Source: Cloacibacterium caeni (lineage in GTDB: Bacteria; Bacteroidota; Bacteroidia; Flavobacteriales; Weeksellaceae). From it: a stretch of 64,000 nt of DNA. Made by a program: the position numbers and the translations under genes. Shown piece by piece: positions 27,453-36,002 of this stretch (positions are counted from its first letter, which is position 1; every line of letters begins with the position of its first letter). Location: contig NZ_OU015321.1 of assembly GCF_907163105.1 (NCBI RefSeq), forward strand, positions 930,001 through 994,000, written 5' to 3'. The notes under the pieces are model-generated. The model was not told where the DNA came from and did not search any database. It saw only the letters and a program-made list of their open reading frames with translations.

Positions 27453-28364
27453 TTATCTAAATTTTCGTTTTTTCTTTTTTAATAGTTCGTCTTCTGGTGA
27501 TGAAGTGTAGGTGGGCTTTAATAGTTCTTTTGCTATATTTTCAAACTGTTTACTCACAGATGGTGAGTTTTCTTGTTCATCTTTATTGATTTGTTCTGTT
27601 GCTGTTGAGTTGAAAATGATTGTCCTTTCCTGATTTTCTTGAAGTTTCTGCTTAATATCTTTAATTTTTAATGTATTGGTGATTTCGGAGAGTTTATATC
27701 CTGGTTTGTATTCTCTCTCGGTTTGATGGTTAATATCTTCAAACTTTACTATTCTCATTCCTGATATTCCTACTTTTTCATTTTGTGAAAGTGTTACCCT
27801 ATAACCTAACTTTTTCATATTATTCGTTAGTTCGTCAAAGCTTCTTGAAATTCTAAGGGAAGTAGTGAGCGCTTTCAACATTTGCTTTTTCTTTTCTTTG
27901 CCAATTTCAATATCGGTTTTTAGATTCATTTCTTTGCAAACTTCACGGACGGCTTTCCCAAAGAGTTCTCCAATGTTGTGGGCTTTAATGGTATTCTCTC
28001 CCTGTATATTTACTCTATTGACAATAAAGTGGATGTGTTTTTGTTTGGTTGAGGAATGAATATCTAAAACCATTTGATTGTTATCTCTCACTCCAATTTT
28101 CTTCAAAGCTCTTAATGCCAACTGTGTGAGTTCTTCATTGGATAATTGGTCTCCTATAGATTTTTCAGGTGAAATATATCCTGTCAATGCCCAGTTTTTT
28201 ACATTTTTATTGCGGTCTGCAACGGTTTTCATTTCTGTAAACTGTTGTTCTGGGTTCTGACTTAATAGATTGTTTTGATATACTCGTTCTGCTGTTCCTT
28301 TGTCATTGCCATTATATTCGATGGCGATTTTGGTAATTCGTCTGGTGGTTGCGCTGTTATTCAT
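27453..28364 (-). CDS. relaxase / mobilization nuclease (MOBP-like, MobA)
   Basis: 303 residues. Nicks oriT and leads the strand into a recipient using a helper T4SS. The metal-binding motif HIHFIVNRVN lies at about 110-119 within the Relaxase (PF03432) fold, preceded by NNQMVLDIHSSTKQK. The N-terminal AIEYNGNDKGTAERVYQNN holds the candidate catalytic Tyr. It is shorter than many MobA proteins and ends in a Lys/Arg tail. Encoded 13 bp downstream of mobC and coupled to the membrane partner, forming a three-gene mobilization operon. Confidence 0.87.
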   Translation of the reverse strand: MNNSATTRRITKIAIEYNGNDKGTAERVYQNNLLSQNPEQQFTEMKTVADRNKNVKNWALTGYISPEKSIGDQLSNEELTQLALRALKKIGVRDNNQMVLDIHSSTKQKHIHFIVNRVNIQGENTIKAHNIGELFGKAVREVCKEMNLKTDIEIGKEKKKQMLKALTTSLRISRSFDELTNNMKKLGYRVTLSQNEKVGISGMRIVKFEDINHQTEREYKPGYKLSEITNTLKIKDIKQKLQENQERTIIFNSTATEQINKDEQENSPSVSKQFENIAKELLKPTYTSSPEDELLKKKKRKFR

Positions 28365-28377
28365 TTTTGAATTTCAG

Positions 28378-28845
28378 TTATGTGGGTTTCTGCTTGTTTT
28401 GTTTTTCATACAGATATTGGTAAATTAGTTTGGTGACATTTTCTATTTCATGGAGGATTTGTTTCTTGTTTTCAAATTCAGAAAATGCTTTATGTCTCAA
28501 TAAATTTTTAATTCTGATGAAATGATTTCCATATTGAAGCAGCACTTCTTCGGTTTTAAATTCATTAATCTTTAATTCTTTTTCGGTAAGAATCATCCTT
28601 ACATATTTTGATATTTTCAGGTGATATTTTGAGGCTTGTTTTTCTATTTCGTCAAACTCTTTTTCGGTTAATCTTACAGAGATGACTTTTGAAAATTGTT
28701 GTGATGTTTTCTTTTTTAAACCTCCTTTTCTACCGATTTCCTGAAAATGTTTTTTTCTCTTTTCACCATCCTCTTTCTTTTCATTTTCTTCGACGGCTTT
28801 CTTGACAAATTCTTCTAAAAAGTTTTTTCCCATATTGGTGTGCAT
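28378..28845 (-). CDS. MobC-like relaxosome accessory protein
   Basis: 155 residues. The basic core RKGGLKKKTSQQFSKVISVRLTEKEFDEIEKQASKY followed by SKYVRMIL is the ribbon-helix-helix-like pattern of plasmid MobC proteins, which bind near oriT and help melt the nick region. The N-terminus is acidic/basic helical. First gene of the mobilization operon. A nested inverted repeat, a candidate oriT, lies in the intergenic space immediately upstream. Confidence 0.8.
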   Translation of the reverse strand: MHTNMGKNFLEEFVKKAVEENEKKEDGEKRKKHFQEIGRKGGLKKKTSQQFSKVISVRLTEKEFDEIEKQASKYHLKISKYVRMILTEKELKINEFKTEEVLLQYGNHFIRIKNLLRHKAFSEFENKKQILHEIENVTKLIYQYLYEKQNKQKPT

Positions 28846-28924
28846 TTAGTTTTTTAATTGAATTTTAGTTTGTTTTTAAAAAGGTTTTTCAAGACATTTC
28901 TGACGATAGGAAGAAATCAAAAAT

Positions 28925-28967
28925 CCCAATTTTGCAATTAGCGGCTACGCTTATTGTAAACATTGGG
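28925..28967. other. candidate origin of transfer (nested inverted repeats)
   Basis: Outer arms CCCAAT (28925-28930) / ATTGGG (28962-28967) enclose inner arms CAATTAGCG (28935-28943) / CGCTTATTG (28948-28956; 8 of 9 pair) with loop GCTA. The place, upstream of mobC and downstream of the primase, is where oriT is found in such elements. No nick site can be assigned by eye. Confidence 0.45.
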
Positions 28968-28982
28968 TACTTTTTGCACTAA

Positions 28983-29894
28983 CTATCTGCCGATTTTGCG
29001 TGTGTTTATTTTATTCAGGTCTTCACATTCTCTGCCTGTGTCTCTTTTACGCATTTCCCAACTCATTAAAAACTCGTTCAGGTCTTTGTGGTTTTTGTAT
29101 AGAATCCGACAGTCTTCTATGTTTTCTCCTGCATTCTTTATCATTTCAATAGCTCGGTTTCCTGCGTTGTCGTTATCAAAATACAGTTCTACTTTTTGAT
29201 AATTCTGAATTAAATTTTTGATTTTTGGAATCATCGAAACGGAGTTTAGGATGATGTAATCAGAAGACTTTTTTTGCAAATTATCTTCTATGTTTTTAAA
29301 GGAAAGGAAATCGAAAAAACCTTCGAATATTCGAAGTGATTCTTTTCCATTTTTAATGATGGAAATATCCTTTTTTCCTAAACATATTTTTGAGTATTTA
29401 TTCCGAATCTCATAACCTCCAGAATCGTTTTTAAAACCAATACCAAAGTAATTTTTATCATTTACTCGATAATGAATTTCTTTTAAGAATGCGGTTTGAT
29501 TTTCTACTTTTCTGTTTTTTAAATATTCTAAAAGTGCTGGATGTTGAATGTCTTTGATTTCAATTATTGTATAATTATTTGCTAGAGCTTCTTGCTTCGG
29601 ATTAGAATTACTTTGATGTTGAAAAGAAGAAAAATTTTGTTGTTCTGCCCAAGCTAAAACATCTTTTATGGAAGCGTTTAGATATTTTTTCATAAAGTCA
29701 ATATTGTTTCCGCCTATTCCTTCGGAATGGAGATACCAAACGTTGCTTCTTTTATTGAGTTTAAAAGAGGCTTGGGTTTCTCTGGAAAAAGGATTGAGAT
29801 ACCAAGCTTCTTTTTCATTTTGCTTTGTTGGATGGTGTCCGACTGAAACGAGGACTTCTTCCAACTTTATAGAGTTGAATTGGTTGCAGTTCAT
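28983..29894 (-). CDS. Toprim-type DNA primase of the mobile element
   Basis: 303 residues. The N-terminal part (about 1-80) resembles the CHC2-type primase zinc-binding module but with degenerate Cys ligands (WYLNPFSRETQASFKLN, WYLHSEGIGGNNIDFMKKY). The C-terminal half holds the Toprim fold: ILNSVSMIPKI ... KVELYFDNDNAGNRAIEMI ... CRILYKNHKDLNEFLM, with the acidic DND motif. It should prime replication of the mobilised single strand or of the excised circle, with the VirE-like protein encoded upstream. Same strand as the mobilization operon and about 140 bp before it. Confidence 0.85.
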   Translation of the reverse strand: MNCNQFNSIKLEEVLVSVGHHPTKQNEKEAWYLNPFSRETQASFKLNKRSNVWYLHSEGIGGNNIDFMKKYLNASIKDVLAWAEQQNFSSFQHQSNSNPKQEALANNYTIIEIKDIQHPALLEYLKNRKVENQTAFLKEIHYRVNDKNYFGIGFKNDSGGYEIRNKYSKICLGKKDISIIKNGKESLRIFEGFFDFLSFKNIEDNLQKKSSDYIILNSVSMIPKIKNLIQNYQKVELYFDNDNAGNRAIEMIKNAGENIEDCRILYKNHKDLNEFLMSWEMRKRDTGRECEDLNKINTRKIGR

Positions 29895-29932
29895 TTTAAT
29901 GTTTTTGTTTTCTTTGTTTTTTTTATTTCCTC

Positions 29933-30121
29933 TTACCTAATTACCTTTTCATTGATTAACAATACTTTAAGGCAAATTTTTTCAATTACCTGTTTTTACC
30001 TACTTACCATAAATTTTTAATTAAGGTAACTTTAGGTAACTATTATTAAAATTTAATTACCTTAATAAATCATTGATTATTAGACTTTTAAAAATATAAG
30101 GTAACTTGGTAACTTTGGTAA
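29933..30121. repeat. cluster of TTACC/GGTAA motifs, iteron-like
   Basis: Within 189 bp between the VirE-like gene and the primase there are six TTACC (29933, 29941, 29986, 29996, 30004, 30057) and five GGTAA (30025, 30035, 30100, 30108, 30117). The surroundings are very AT-rich. The layout fits iterons or a multi-site operator of the element's replication region. Confidence 0.55.
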
Positions 30122-30127
30122 GTGGTT

Positions 30128-31285
30128 TTATTTAGTTTTTCTTTTAATGAGATAACCATACACCTGAAGTTGAGGATGTTTTATCCTTTGATATTTTAAA
30201 CTGGTGAGTGCTTTTCCGATTTTTACATTATTCAATCGCAATCCTAAAGCATTGTTCATCGCCAACATAATATCGGTTGCTGTTAGAAATTCTTCCATTT
30301 TTTCCGATTTTTCAAAATGTGCAGAAATGAGTTCTTGCTCCATTGAAACTTGTGCATATTTCTCGTTTCTTTTTTCGTTTTCGGTGATATCTGTTGCGGT
30401 TAATTCGGAATTGTAATTTTTTCTTTCAAAAGCATTGAAATAAGCTTGAGCCCAAACTTTATCCATATCAATTTCTTTGGAATATTCAAAATCAAAAGAA
30501 TAAACCTCAAAAATCTACCATCTTATACTTCCAGTTTCATCGGTAAGAAAATCCGTCCGATTGGTAGAGCCTACAAACGAGCAAATTCGTTCTAAAAACT
30601 CGGCTTTTCTTGCATAAGGAAGTCTAATATTGGCACTGCTTTTTGAAATGAAAGATTTCAACGTATTGACATCAGATTTAGATAAAACCGCCAATTCATC
30701 AAGGTTGCAAATCAAATTTTTACAAATGGAAATAATGCCATCTTTGTCGATGGAGATGTTTTCAGTGTAATAATTTTCTAATTTTGGTGGAATTAAAAAC
30801 CGTAAAAAAGAGGATTTTCCCGAGTTTTGATGCGATGCCAAAACCAATGATTGTTTATTGACATATCCTTTGGTTAATGAACACAAAACAGCTCTTGTAA
30901 GCCATTTTTCAAAATGATAATAAAATGCCTCATCATCATTAGTTTTAAGGTATTGACAGAGATTTTTGATGTAATTTTCTCCATCCCAAGTTTCTAAATT
31001 TTCAAAATATTCACGAATTGGATTGTATTGCTGAATCAAATGGCTTCTAACCAGAATCTCCAATTTATTCATATTAATATCAATACCAGATTGTGCCAAT
31101 TCTATCAATAAAGAATTGATGTTAAGAACAAACCAATTTCCCATATTTTCTTTCAACTGAATCTCCAACTCCAAAGCAATGGTATTGAAACGAATGTTGT
31201 ATTTTTCGTCTAAATATTTCATCGCTCGATCATAAATGGTTTTGGAAGGTGTATCAGATTGATACAAGAATTTTTGTTCGTTCAT
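30128..31285 (-). pseudogene. VirE-like replication ATPase interrupted by an in-frame TAG
   Basis: A single 386-codon frame runs from 31285 to 30128 except for one TAG at 30515-30517. The first part (256 residues) has the virulence-associated-E pattern: RSHLIQQYNPIREYFENLETWDG, ASHQNSGKSSFLRF (Walker A variant), CNLDELAVLSKSDVNTLKSFISK, and FVGSTNRTDFLTDETGSIRW. The second part reads FEVYSFDF ... KVWAQAYFNAFE, the direct continuation. The family normally has an aliphatic residue after RW, so TTG to TAG is the likely change. If real, the helicase/primase partner is truncated after its ATPase core. Confidence 0.82.
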
Positions 31286-31385
31286 ACGTTTTTTAAATTA
31301 TGGAAGAGACCCAATTTTTTTAATGTTTGTACTTTATTTCCAAGTAAAACAAACCTTTAAGCCTAACTATGGTGGTAGTTAGGCT

Positions 31386-31670
31386 TTATTTTTTGCGTAA
31401 AGAAAATTCTAATGCTTCTTGTTGAATTTCATCGTTTGATTTATGGCTGTTTTTTAGCAACCATTCATCTATTTTTTTACGTTCAAAAAATAGAATTTTT
31501 CCCGAAGGTTTTGAAAATGGAATTGAATTATTATGAACTAATTTGTAGATGTAAGATTTCTTGAAGCCTGTATAATCTGATAGCTCTTCTACATTAAGAA
31601 TTGTCTTTAGTCCGAAAATATGCTTTTCAATTCGGTTGAGTTTGTGGATGATGATTTCGTTATTTTCCAT
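31386..31670 (-). CDS. excisionase-like HTH protein
   Basis: 94 residues. The HTH_17 domain ILNVEELSDYTGFKKSYIYKLVHNNSIPFSKPSGKILFFERKKIDEWLLKN binds DNA and is typical of the small protein encoded next to Bacteroidetes tyrosine integrases, acting as recombination directionality factor or repressor. It lies between the integrase and the VirE-like gene, all on the minus strand. A hairpin (AAGCCTAACTA at 31359-31369 with its complement at 31376-31386) overlaps the stop codon. Confidence 0.87.
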   Translation of the reverse strand: MENNEIIIHKLNRIEKHIFGLKTILNVEELSDYTGFKKSYIYKLVHNNSIPFSKPSGKILFFERKKIDEWLLKNSHKSNDEIQQEALEFSLRKK

Positions 31671-31864
31671 CTGTTTCTTTTATTCGATTTAACGAAGCAA
31701 AAGTCAGAATGAAAAACTACAAATACAATACAGTCAAGCACTTATGGACTAAATAAGACTAATTTGGACTAATTTGGATTGCCAAAAGTCTAAAAAAGAT
31801 TAATTTGGATTCAACTGAATTCGAAAGCGATTTTCATTGGGTTTAAAAATAGAAAACAGAATTT

Positions 31865-33004
31865 TCACAACTCGATATTTAATTCTGGAATAATCTCAGC
31901 AGTTTCTTTCATCTTGCTATCCACAATTTTTGCATAAATCTGCGTTGTTCTTAATTCCCTATGTCCAAGTCTTTTAGAAACCGTGTAAATATCTGCACCG
32001 TTTTCTAACAACAGAACTGCATTCGTATGTCTAGCGGAGTGAAAAGTAATATGCTTAGGAACTGCAGCACGATTACACCAGCGAATAATTTCAGTATTGT
32101 AGGTCATTCCATATTTCAAACCTTTGAAAACTCTTTCTTGCGGGTCTTGTCTTTCGCCCAACAATTCTCTGGCTTGTTTTGAAATATAAAGATATTCAAC
32201 ACCATCCGTTTTTTCTTGTCTGAAATTGACTTTTGATATATCACCTTCATCACGAACTTCTTTCCAAATCAAGGTATTGATATCTGACCAACGTAGTCCC
32301 GATAAGCACGAAAAAAGAAAAGCTTTTTTCAAAACCGGATATTTACATTCCGCTTTGGCTAAACGTTGTAATTCATCAAAAATCAGATATTCTCTTTGAC
32401 TCTCAACCTGTTCAAAGGATTTTACTTTTGCAGCATAATTTATTGTTAAATATCCATTATCGAAGGCGTTTCGAAGTGCAGCTTTAAACTTATTGAAATA
32501 AGAATATTTTGAGTTTTGAGAAAGTGGCAACTCACTTTTTGTAAGAGCATCCTTTTCGAAATATAGTTGAACTTTCTTGACAAAATTTTCATCAATTTCA
32601 TCGAAAGTCATATTTTTTGGAACAATCTTTTTGAGATGTTGTAGAGTAGAAAACCAGTTACCGTAATTATTTGAAGTATCTTGCTTTTGCTTTTCTTCTG
32701 TTAACTCCTCAAAGTATGTTAAGAAAGTTCTTTTACTTTTTACGGTATCTTTCAGATCATAGCGTCCTTGTACATATTCAGCTTTTTTAATTGCCAAAAT
32801 ATTTTCAGCAAGAGCCATGGTTTCTTTATTTTCTTTTTTCTCCTTAGCCGACTTTGGGTCGGAGTGCAAATACAATTTCAAGTATTCAAAATTCCGTAGA
32901 TGAACTCTTCTCCCTTGTGCATTAGTAGAAGAACCTTTGTAATACTCAATGAAAAGGCTAATCCTTCCATCAGCCAAATTTTTCTGTTTTAAAGTGATAT
33001 TCAT
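31865..33004 (-). CDS. int: tyrosine recombinase / integrase of the island
   Basis: 379 residues from the ATG at 33004. The upstream in-frame extension would be encoded by the palindrome at 33016-33037 and is rejected. Order: N-terminal arm-binding domain (MNITLKQKNLADGRISLFIEYYKG), SAM-like core-binding domain (about 95-190), catalytic domain with the Arg of SCLSGLRWSDI, HSARHTN, LGHRELRTTQIYAKI (active-site His and nucleophile Tyr). It catalyses integration at and excision from the mnmE 3' end. It sits about 170 bp inside the right att site and reads away from mnmE. Confidence 0.92.
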   Translation of the reverse strand: MNITLKQKNLADGRISLFIEYYKGSSTNAQGRRVHLRNFEYLKLYLHSDPKSAKEKKENKETMALAENILAIKKAEYVQGRYDLKDTVKSKRTFLTYFEELTEEKQKQDTSNNYGNWFSTLQHLKKIVPKNMTFDEIDENFVKKVQLYFEKDALTKSELPLSQNSKYSYFNKFKAALRNAFDNGYLTINYAAKVKSFEQVESQREYLIFDELQRLAKAECKYPVLKKAFLFSCLSGLRWSDINTLIWKEVRDEGDISKVNFRQEKTDGVEYLYISKQARELLGERQDPQERVFKGLKYGMTYNTEIIRWCNRAAVPKHITFHSARHTNAVLLLENGADIYTVSKRLGHRELRTTQIYAKIVDSKMKETAEIIPELNIEL

Positions 33005-33015
33005 ATATTTTTTAT

Positions 33016-33078
33016 AAGGTGTACATTTGTACACCTTTGCACTACTTTTTGTAGATCAAGGTGTACGACAGGTGTACA
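33016..33078. promoter_or_regulatory. GGTGTAC motif cluster upstream of int (arm sites/operator)
   Basis: A palindrome AAGGTGTAC-ATTT-GTACACCTT at 33016-33037 lies right before the int ATG. It is followed by direct copies AGGTGTAC (33059-33066) and AGGTGTACAAA (33070-33080). One copy also lies inside the left end (13851-13862). They may serve both as integrase arm sites and as autoregulatory operator. Confidence 0.55.
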
Positions 33079-33173
33079 AATATATAAATAAAGTCCAAAA
33101 AGAGAAAATAAAATTTATACAAATATCTGATAATCAAATAAAAGAAAGAAAAAGAAACCAAAGAAAAGCTAAA

Positions 33174-33191
33174 TTATTTCCCGATACAAAA
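33174..33191. repeat. attR: last 18 bp of mnmE
   Basis: On the minus strand TTTTGTATCGGGAAATAA, coding for the conserved FCIGK-stop end of MnmE. 15/18 identical to 13795-13812. Integration here keeps the gene's C-terminus. Confidence 0.78.
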
Positions 33192-34559
33192 CTTACTGAA
33201 AATATTCCCCAATACTTCATCATTGGTAAATTCCCCAGAGATTTCACCCAGATGTTCTAGAGCATTTCTAAGTTCGTAAGCCAACAATTCAGTGGAAATT
33301 TGATGGGTAATGGCTTCTTTTACCTTATAAACAGCGTCAATAGATTTTTGAAGAGATTCGTAGTGTCTTTGGTTGGTAATCACTACGTTGCTTTCAGATT
33401 TTAGATGTTCTACATAGGTAGAAAGTTCATCTTTTAAATCCTGAAGATGAATATTTTCCTTAGCCGAAATTTGTAACAATTCATGCGAAGGAATTTCAGA
33501 TTGAAGGGTTTTTGCAATAGCTTCTGCTTTTTGCTCGGCCTGTTCTACTTCATCAATTTTAGTAAGACAAATAATGATTTTCAAATCTTCTCTTGCCAAT
33601 TCTTGAAGCATGGCAAGGTCGTCTTTTAAATCGGTAGTCGCAACATCAATCAAATACACCAAAACATCAGCTTGAGCCACTTTTTCTTTGGCTTTTACCA
33701 CGCCTATTGCTTCTATGGCATCTTCCGTTTCACGCAAACCTGCGGTATCAATGAGTCGAAAAGCATTTCCTTTAATATGCAAAACCTCTTCTATCGTATC
33801 ACGCGTAGTTCCTGCAATATCCGAAACGATGGCTCTTTCTTCTTTTAAAAGGGCATTCAGTAAAGTAGATTTTCCAGCATTTGGTTTTCCGATAATAGCT
33901 ACTGCTACTCCACTTTTAATGGCATTTCCGTATTGGAAACTGTCAATCAAAGATTTCAGTTTGCTTTCTATTTTTTGGAGCAGTTGTACCAATGCAGTTC
34001 TATCTGCAAATTCCACATCTTCTTCCGCAAAATCTAATTCTAATTCAATCAAGGAAACAAAATTGAGCAAGTCATTTCTCAAAACAGAAATTTCATGAGA
34101 AATGCCACCTTTCAGCTGTTGAAGAGCTACTTTTCTGGACGCTTCATTTTCCGAAGCAATAAGGTCGGCAATAGATTCGGCTTGACTGAGGTCTATTCTA
34201 CCGTTCATAAAAGCACGCATAGTAAACTCCCCTGCTTTTGCCATTCTAGCTCCATTTTTAATCAAGACTTCTAAAATTCTTTTGCCAATATGCGGAGAAC
34301 CATGGAAAGAAATTTCCACAGAATTTTCGGTAGTGAAAGATTTGGGAGCCAGAAAGATAGAAACCATTACTTCATCGATGACTTCATCTCCATCTTTGAT
34401 GAAACCATAATGTACCGTATGAGATTTCTGTTGGGTAAGTGCTTTTCCGTCAAAGCATTTTTCACAGATTTCTATGGCTTGTTCCCCAGAAACTCTAATA
34501 ATTCCTATCGCTCCAATTCCATTGGCAGTAGCGAGTGCACAAATAGTGTCTTGATTCAT
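33174..34559 (-). CDS. mnmE: tRNA modification GTPase MnmE (TrmE)
   Basis: 461 residues, full family length. With MnmG it installs the 5-carboxymethylaminomethyl group on U34 of certain tRNAs. N-terminal folate-binding domain (MNQDTICALATANGIGAIGIIRVSG), helical domain, and inserted G domain with GKPNAGKSTLLNALL (G1, about 222), DIAGTTRDT (G2), DTAGLRE (G3) and CLTKIDE (G4). The C-terminal FCIGK holds the catalytic Cys of the family. The island's att site is the gene's own end, so the reading frame has been restored by the element. Confidence 0.96.
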   Translation of the reverse strand: MNQDTICALATANGIGAIGIIRVSGEQAIEICEKCFDGKALTQQKSHTVHYGFIKDGDEVIDEVMVSIFLAPKSFTTENSVEISFHGSPHIGKRILEVLIKNGARMAKAGEFTMRAFMNGRIDLSQAESIADLIASENEASRKVALQQLKGGISHEISVLRNDLLNFVSLIELELDFAEEDVEFADRTALVQLLQKIESKLKSLIDSFQYGNAIKSGVAVAIIGKPNAGKSTLLNALLKEERAIVSDIAGTTRDTIEEVLHIKGNAFRLIDTAGLRETEDAIEAIGVVKAKEKVAQADVLVYLIDVATTDLKDDLAMLQELAREDLKIIICLTKIDEVEQAEQKAEAIAKTLQSEIPSHELLQISAKENIHLQDLKDELSTYVEHLKSESNVVITNQRHYESLQKSIDAVYKVKEAITHQISTELLAYELRNALEHLGEISGEFTNDEVLGNIFSKFCIGK

Positions 34560-34563
34560 ACTG

Positions 34564-34571
34564 CAAAGGTA
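34564..34571 (-). promoter_or_regulatory. -7 element of mnmE
   Basis: Minus strand TACCTTTG (34571-34564), an exact TAnnTTTG match 5 bp before the ATG. The transcript would have almost no leader. Confidence 0.5.
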
Positions 34572-34709
34572 GTAAAACTTAAAATGCTTTCAAAAAAAGC
34601 CAAGAAAGCTTCTGTTGATGTATAAAAATGACGGATTAAATCTTAATATAAATTTTCTTCTGATGCTACATGAAATGCTTTTAATGCTTAACATTGAAAA
34701 AGCAAATGA

Positions 34710-35618
34710 CTATGGAGCGTGTTCTAGATATTGCCTTTTAATGTTTTGTTGTTTCAGAATTTCAGAGATAAACGGTTGTATTTCATGGTTGATTTGATCC
34801 TCGATATAATCATTGGCATGAGGAGATTTGATGAGCTGTAACCAAGGTTTTTTATTGAATACCGGCGGTCCAAAAATAATCACAGGTGTACCTTTAGCCA
34901 AAGCTACAGTCCCTTTTTTGTTTAAAATCCATTCATCTGCCCAAGTGTACATAAAGTAGGCATCTTCTTCCAACAAACGAACGCAAGAGTGTGAAGCATG
35001 ATGTCCCGGCAAATCATACTGATGCCATCCAATTCCTAAATAATTATACAAATTGAAGTTCCATCTCAATTTCCAGTCAGAATTCACGGTACTGATGGCG
35101 ACTTCCTTCTTCCAATTGGTAAAGGTGAGCCCCATTTTGGTAGGTGTTGCTTGTTTGCCCATACTGGTAGGTCCCCACTTGATGAGACTCCCGTTTTCAT
35201 ACAAGGCATAGGCATGAATGGCATAACTGAACATCGCCAACTTCTGAATGTTTTTAGCCGCAGAAACGTTTTTAGGAAACGGACTGTACACTGTAAAATC
35301 TTTTTCCAAAACGTCTGGAACCACTAAGGTATCAGCTCTCCATTTGTTTTTATAATCCAATCGATTGATGGCTAAAATAGCATGCAGTTCTTCTTGAGAA
35401 TACTTTTTCTCTAAAGTTTTAAAATCTTTATTTTTATTTTTAACCACAAAAGCATGATACTTTATTTCTTTTTTCACCACCGTATCTTTTTGGACGGTAT
35501 CTGCTTTCTGTTGCTGCTGAATTGTATCATAATGCACTTCCTCTGCTCCAGCGCTTTTATTGCACTGAACCAACAAGAACACACCGATAAGATAGATAAA
35601 ACTTCTAAAACAGTTCAT
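34710..35618 (-). CDS. L,D-transpeptidase (YkuD) lipoprotein
   Basis: 302 residues from the ATG at 35618; a TTG seven codons upstream is less likely. Signal peptide with lipobox (YLIGVFLLVQC, Cys at 19). A Gln/Asp/Lys linker is followed by a short LysM-like region and the YkuD catalytic domain, with the active-site block HHASHSCVRLLEEDAYFMYTW (catalytic Cys and His). It cross-links or modifies peptidoglycan stem peptides in the periplasm. Alone on its strand, 150 bp upstream of mnmE. Confidence 0.88.
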   Translation of the reverse strand: MNCFRSFIYLIGVFLLVQCNKSAGAEEVHYDTIQQQQKADTVQKDTVVKKEIKYHAFVVKNKNKDFKTLEKKYSQEELHAILAINRLDYKNKWRADTLVVPDVLEKDFTVYSPFPKNVSAAKNIQKLAMFSYAIHAYALYENGSLIKWGPTSMGKQATPTKMGLTFTNWKKEVAISTVNSDWKLRWNFNLYNYLGIGWHQYDLPGHHASHSCVRLLEEDAYFMYTWADEWILNKKGTVALAKGTPVIIFGPPVFNKKPWLQLIKSPHANDYIEDQINHEIQPFISEILKQQNIKRQYLEHAP

Positions 35619-35731
35619 GCTATTAAGATTAAAGACCAATATAATTTTTATTTTATTGACACCCTAAATTTACGAAAGAAATAGCAGCTTTTCAATGATT
35701 TGTAGGAAAGATTTATTATTACTACTCCCGA

Positions 35732-35997
35732 TGCCTGAGCACAGACTGAAGGTCTGCGAACGAAGTTCACGAAGGCAGAAGCTAGAAGTGCTATTTCAAG
35801 TCGGTGCCTGAGCCTGTCGAAGGCACATTCTTATTCTCATCCCTGTGATTTCGACTCCGCTCAATCACCGTATTATATTTACTACTACTCTCGGTGCCTG
35901 AGCTTGTCGAAGGCACATTCTTATTCTCATCTTCCCTGTGATTTCGACTCCGCTCAATCAACGTGTTGCTTTCGGTGCCTGAGCCTGTCGAAGGCAC
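35732..35997. repeat. REP-like palindrome array (6 copies)
   Basis: Copies at 35732-35777 (long hairpin variant), 35804-35826, 35845-35868, 35894-35916, 35938-35960 and 35975-35997. Each has a 5-6 bp outer stem (GTGCCT/AGGCAC or GTGATT/AATCAC) around the loop GAGCxTGTCGA or its complement. Pairs face each other across a conserved AT-rich linker, like BIMEs. No gene is present; short frames here are translated repeats. Confidence 0.85.
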
Positions 35998-36002
35998 ATT
36001 TT

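Larger units (their letters stand above)
13795..33191. mobile_element. mnmE-integrated mobilizable island carrying metal efflux genes
   Basis: About 19.4 kb bounded by an 18-bp direct repeat (15/18 identical). The right copy is the last 18 bp of mnmE. The integrase gene lies directly inside the right end. The element has a mobilization module (relaxase, MobC, partner), primase and VirE-like replication genes, and an excisionase-like HTH, but no conjugation (T4SS) genes in view, so it is an IME rather than an ICE. Short GGTGTACA motifs occur inside both ends, as expected of integrase arm sites. Cargo is a metal-efflux operon. Remnants of conjugative-transposon genes on the left (rteC, HTH, DUF4099) show that it is a mosaic. 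Confidence 0.8.

Noticed and set aside
33005-33034. Upstream start for the integrase (MYKCTPYKKY)
   Set aside because: Those codons are the regulatory palindrome; MNITLKQK at 33004 is the usual family start.
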